In this document: one piece after another, positions 6,806 through 8,767 of the stretch
Layout of the letters: the number at the start of each line of letters is the position of its first letter
How positions within the stretch are numbered: the first letter of the stretch is position 1
Assembly (NCBI GenBank): GCA_020024075.1
Contig: JAHHUJ010000079.1
Location: forward strand, 1-8,767
Length of the DNA: 8,767 nt
From: Psychrobacter sp.
GTDB lineage: Bacteria; Pseudomonadota; Gammaproteobacteria; Pseudomonadales; Moraxellaceae
Direction of reading: 5' to 3'
Position numbers and translations under genes: made by a program
Notes under the pieces: model-generated
Told to the model about the DNA's origin: nothing
Databases searched by the model: none
The model's input: only the letters and a program-made list of their open reading frames with translations

Positions 6806-7693
6806 CTAGTCAACATAAGGACTAGGATAAACATTCCCTGAGCTTTGTACCGGTGTGACAGTGGCACTCTGGTTATTTAAGTCGTTATCACTCTCGTTAG
6901 TGGCCACAGCATTAGGTTGCGGTTGATAATCACTCGTCGCACTTTGCTGATCAACATAAGGCTGATCGACATAAGACTGATCTACTACGGCCACGCCTTG
7001 AACCGGCTGTTCAATATAACGCGGCGCTGGAGGCTCAAGATTGGTTTCTTGAATGATATCATCCTCATTAATTACCACCCCATTATTATCAATGAGCTCT
7101 GTTAATAGCACCAACTCTTTGATACCCACAGTGCTATTGATAATAGTAATTAAATGCTCGCGCTGGGATGGCGTCAGTTTCCCCATGACATAAACGATGC
7201 CGTCATCAGTCACCACTTTTACTTGGCTGCTTTTGATGGCGTTATTGGCTAAGATTTTGGCATTAACCTTTGAGCTAATATAAGTGTCGTGTACGGTATA
7301 GCTAGCACCTTTGATATTAGCAACCGTTAACTTATTATATAGTTTCTTAATATCTGGCATAGAGGACACCACCGCCTCTACTTGCTTTTTGGCCTCTTCA
7401 TCTGGTACTTCACCAGTAATCAGCACTGTGCTATAAAAGCTATCAATACTAACACTGCTAGTTTCAGAGAAGGTGGGGCTAATGCGGCTAATATTAATCT
7501 TTGCCGTATTTTCAATGCTTTGATCCAAGATACGTTGAGCCAAAGTTCGATCTGTTGCTGCGACACCAAAAGACTCTTCAGGAGACTTGATAGCTTGCAG
7601 CGAAACACAGCCACTCAATAAGCCAACGCTTAATGCCACACCTAGGGTAATACGTTTCATAGATTTATTACCAGATAACCAAGAACCTACCAT
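6806..7693 (-). CDS. dolP: DolP-like outer-membrane lipoprotein with two BON domains
   Basis: E. coli DolP (YraP) is a lipoprotein on the inner face of the outer membrane that binds anionic phospholipids, gathers at the division site and supports outer-membrane integrity. Here a signal peptide ends in the lipobox LLSGC with Cys29; Val at +2 (no Asp) predicts outer-membrane sorting. BON domain 1 spans about residues 48-125 and BON domain 2 about 132-202. The second closely resembles DolP (HDTYISSKVNAKIL, SSQVKVVTDDGIVYVMG, GIKELV). From about 203 onward a Pro/Gln/Asn/Ser-rich tail of some 90 residues has no DolP counterpart (E. coli DolP is 191 residues). ATG at 7693 is preceded nine bases upstream by AAGGA. 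Met12 at 7660 would give a tidier signal peptide but has a poor ribosome site. No diaA gene lies between it and yraN. Confidence 0.85.
   Translation of the reverse strand: MVGSWLSGNKSMKRITLGVALSVGLLSGCVSLQAIKSPEESFGVAATDRTLAQRILDQSIENTAKINISRISPTFSETSSVSIDSFYSTVLITGEVPDEEAKKQVEAVVSSMPDIKKLYNKLTVANIKGASYTVHDTYISSKVNAKILANNAIKSSQVKVVTDDGIVYVMGKLTPSQREHLITIINSTVGIKELVLLTELIDNNGVVINEDDIIQETNLEPPAPRYIEQPVQGVAVVDQSYVDQPYVDQQSATSDYQPQPNAVATNESDNDLNNQSATVTPVQSSGNVYPSPYVD
6947..6991 (-). repeat. 15-bp tandem repeat in the dolP tail
   Basis: Units CTGATCAACATAAGG (6947-6961) and CTGATCGACATAAGA (6962-6976), plus a decayed third unit, encode VDQSY-VDQPY-VDQQ around residues 237-250 of the lipoprotein. 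The motif PYVD recurs as the last four residues of the protein. Confidence 0.75.
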
Positions 7694-7702
7694 TTCATAA
7701 TG

Positions 7703-7707
7703 TCCTT
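7703..7707 (-). promoter_or_regulatory. Shine-Dalgarno that decides the dolP start
   Basis: AAGGA on the - strand lies nine bases before the ATG at 7693 and four bases before a second, out-of-frame ATG at 7698 that opens a three-codon frame (Met-Lys-Trp-stop) overlapping the dolP start. The site favours 7693 over the internal Met at 7660. Confidence 0.5.
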
Positions 7708-7883
7708 ATTTATAGCCTTACCAACTCATTTTAGCTTTACAAAAGGTTTATTTGTCTAAAAAGCTTAGGATGGTCTATAACTATATGTTTGTTGTAAAAC
7801 TTATGTGTGTTTTTAAAACTTCAAAAAATAATCTTAAAAAAGATGCTGCCTAGTTTACCTATATCAGCCTGTTCTACTTTATT

Positions 7884-7917
7884 TATTTGGTAACAAGACC
7901 TATTTGGCAACAAGACC
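7884..7917. repeat. 17-bp perfect-period tandem duplication downstream of yraN
   Basis: TATTTGGTAACAAGACC at 7884-7900 is followed immediately by TATTTGGCAACAAGACC at 7901-7917, with one T/C difference. It lies in the 261-bp yraN-dolP gap, which otherwise holds the dolP leader and no gene. A weak AT-rich hairpin with a T run (about 7823-7845) may end yraN transcripts. Confidence 0.85.
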
Positions 7918-7954
7918 CTAACCCCATCTACAACATACCGATTAAAAATATCTT

Positions 7955-8383
7955 TTACCAAGCATTTGCCAAAAAAGCACCTTGCACCCATTCAGGCTCC
8001 AAACAGTCTTGAGTAGTCTTAGCATTACCCACCTGATTAAAGGCGATAACATCGAACCGACAATCAAGGTGAGCATAGCTAGGATTTTGTCGCAAAAAAA
8101 ATCGAGCCGTTTTAATAAGCTTACGCTGTTTGGCGTAGGTTATACTCATTACCGCATCTCCATAATGAGAAACTTTACGCTTACGCACTTCAGCGAAAAC
8201 TAAGGTGTCCCACGCTCGACCCGGCTGCAACAATATTAAATCTATTTCACCAACCTTAGGCTGTTGCCAATTCGTGGCTATGATAGACAGCCCTTGCTGC
8301 TGCAAGAATTCGGCGGCTATTTTTTCGTAAAGCCCCCCTTGCCGCTGTTTTGGCGAGCTGAGTAATGAGGGGTTAGACGGCAT
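7955..8383 (-). CDS. yraN: YraN / UPF0102 family nuclease-fold protein
   Basis: YraN belongs to UPF0102, small proteins with a restriction-endonuclease-like (PD-(D/E)XK) fold; the cellular role is not firmly established. The 142-residue protein shows the family pattern in order: GGLYEKIAAEFLQQQG (16-31), GEIDLILL with Glu46 and Asp48, LVFAEVRKR with Glu65, the K-rich KQRKLIKTA helix (85-93), RFDVIAF (109-115) and the closing WVQGAF. The putative metal-binding Glu/Asp residues are intact. ATG at 8383 has AGGTG six to seven bases upstream. It is divergent from rsmI, its common neighbour in gammaproteobacteria. Identification is strong, function open. Confidence 0.93.
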   Translation of the reverse strand: MPSNPSLLSSPKQRQGGLYEKIAAEFLQQQGLSIIATNWQQPKVGEIDLILLQPGRAWDTLVFAEVRKRKVSHYGDAVMSITYAKQRKLIKTARFFLRQNPSYAHLDCRFDVIAFNQVGNAKTTQDCLEPEWVQGAFLANAW

Positions 8384-8390
8384 AGGTTAC

Positions 8391-8422
8391 ACCTGTTAAA
8401 TAATTTAGACCTGTTTAAATAA
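8391..8422 (-). repeat. Tandem near-repeat forming the yraN leader
   Basis: ACCTGTTAAATAA (8391-8403) and ACCTGTTTAAATAA (8409-8422) differ by one inserted T and repeat at about 18 bp. Read toward yraN each copy ends in ACAGGT, so the ribosome site AGGTG has an upstream near-duplicate (AGGTC). The two copies occupy nearly the whole predicted 39-nt leader. Confidence 0.75.
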
Positions 8423-8429
8423 GGTATCG

Positions 8430-8438
8430 AATATAGCA
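8430..8438 (-). promoter_or_regulatory. Extended -10 promoter for yraN
   Basis: TGCTATATT on the - strand is an extended -10 with a 5/6 hexamer, and its flanks (ACTTGCTATA) match the ibaG promoter. The expected start near 8423 gives a leader of about 39 nt. No clear -35 is seen. Confidence 0.5.
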
Positions 8439-8480
8439 AGTCCGTAGCACTTCTCTACGTCAGGTACCTCTATTCGCTCA

Positions 8481-8500
8481 GCGTATTAAAGCGTATCAAA
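8481..8500. repeat. 10-bp tandem pair between yraN and rsmI
   Basis: GCGTATTAAA (8481-8490) is followed directly by GCGTATCAAA (8491-8500), one mismatch. It sits in the middle of the divergent promoter region; a binding role is possible but unsupported. Confidence 0.5.
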
Positions 8501-8552
8501 GATAAAATTGTTGAAGATAAAGATAAGCGAACAAAGATATATTAGCACATCA

Positions 8553-8561
8553 TGGTAAACT
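8553..8561 (+). promoter_or_regulatory. Weak candidate extended -10 for rsmI
   Basis: TGGTAAACT has the TGn extension and a 4/6 hexamer, about 50 bp before the rsmI ATG. No -35 supports it; TATATT at 8538-8543 is an alternative. Confidence 0.2.
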
Positions 8562-8610
8562 GGTAACACGCAACCTATGTGTCTCTTTAAAATTTTAATT
8601 AAGGTGTTAT

Positions 8611-8767
8611 ATGTCAGTGCAACATGACCCTCAGCAGCCCTCACCCTCTAGCCAAAACTCTAACTCAGTAGCCAAAGCTTATCTGTATATTGTGGCCACC
8701 CCTATTGGCAATATGGGCGATATCACCGCCCGTGCCATTGATACTCTAAAAAAGGTAGATATCATTG
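8611..8767 (+). CDS. rsmI: 16S rRNA (cytidine-1402-2'-O)-methyltransferase, 5' part
   Basis: RsmI uses S-adenosylmethionine to methylate the 2'-O-ribose of C1402 in 16S rRNA, at the ribosomal decoding centre. Only the first 52 codons are in the window. After a polar Gln/Ser/Pro-rich N-terminal lead of about 20 residues comes the family signature AYLYIVATPIGNMGDITARAIDTLKKVDII, the start of the tetrapyrrole-methylase-type domain (usual form LYIVATPIGNLGDIT). The ATG at 8611 is backed by AAGGTG four bases upstream. It is transcribed away from yraN, and the 227-bp gap between them carries both promoters. Confidence 0.95.
   Translation, partial: MSVQHDPQQPSPSSQNSNSVAKAYLYIVATPIGNMGDITARAIDTLKKVDII

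Noticed and set aside
6917..7621. Frames of 62, 79 and 64 codons overlapping dolP on both strands
   Set aside because: The dolP frame has signal peptide, lipobox and two BON domains; the others are out-of-frame shadows.
7823..7845. Possible terminator after yraN (ATCTT/AAGAT hairpin with T run)
   Set aside because: Five-pair stem with one G-C pair; too weak to annotate as a separate terminator, only mentioned as possible.
7982..8203. 73-codon + strand frame opposite yraN
   Set aside because: Antisense to the conserved UPF0102 gene with no independent support.

Overview
The window looks like an ordinary housekeeping stretch of a gammaproteobacterial chromosome, most likely from the Moraxellaceae (Psychrobacter/Moraxella/Acinetobacter side). 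This rests on moderately AT-rich DNA, Asn/Gln/Lys-rich low-complexity inserts, the ibaG-murA-hisG-hisD-hisC order and the short form of HisG. The assignment is from pattern and memory, not from a search. I see no mobile element, CRISPR array, tRNA, rRNA or phage gene.

Layout from left to right: (1) the 3' part of pabB on the + strand (1-1028), cut by the window edge, ending at a bidirectional hairpin terminator that it shares with the convergent hisC. (2) Three histidine biosynthesis genes on the - strand, hisC (1124-2218), hisD (2413-3711) and hisG (3971-4642). A strong terminator between hisG and hisD makes this a string of separate units rather than one compact operon. (3) Two envelope-related genes on the - strand, murA (4769-6070) and the BolA-family gene ibaG (6192-6446), probably co-transcribed. 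(4) A 359-bp non-coding stretch (6447-6805) with a good extended -10 promoter for ibaG-murA and a pair of direct repeats in helical phase upstream of it. (5) A two-BON-domain outer-membrane lipoprotein gene, dolP-like, on the - strand (6806-7693), with an unusual low-complexity C-terminal tail. (6) yraN (7955-8383, - strand), divergent from the start of rsmI (8611 onward, + strand), which runs off the right edge.

Functionally the right half groups cell-envelope and translation upkeep (DolP outer-membrane integrity, MurA first step of peptidoglycan synthesis, IbaG iron-sulfur/acid response, RsmI 16S rRNA methylation). The left half makes histidine (HisG step 1, HisC step 7, HisD last two steps) and the folate precursor 4-amino-4-deoxychorismate (PabB). 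In E. coli the ibaG-murA pair and the rsmI/yraN/dolP group are separate loci, so their adjacency here is a notable but probably lineage-typical arrangement.

The main unexpected pattern is a scatter of short tandem or direct repeats (10-21 bp periods). Two of them duplicate translation-start leaders (hisC, yraN), two encode 5-residue repeats inside proteins (pabB, dolP), and others sit in intergenic gaps. I found no convincing new biological system.
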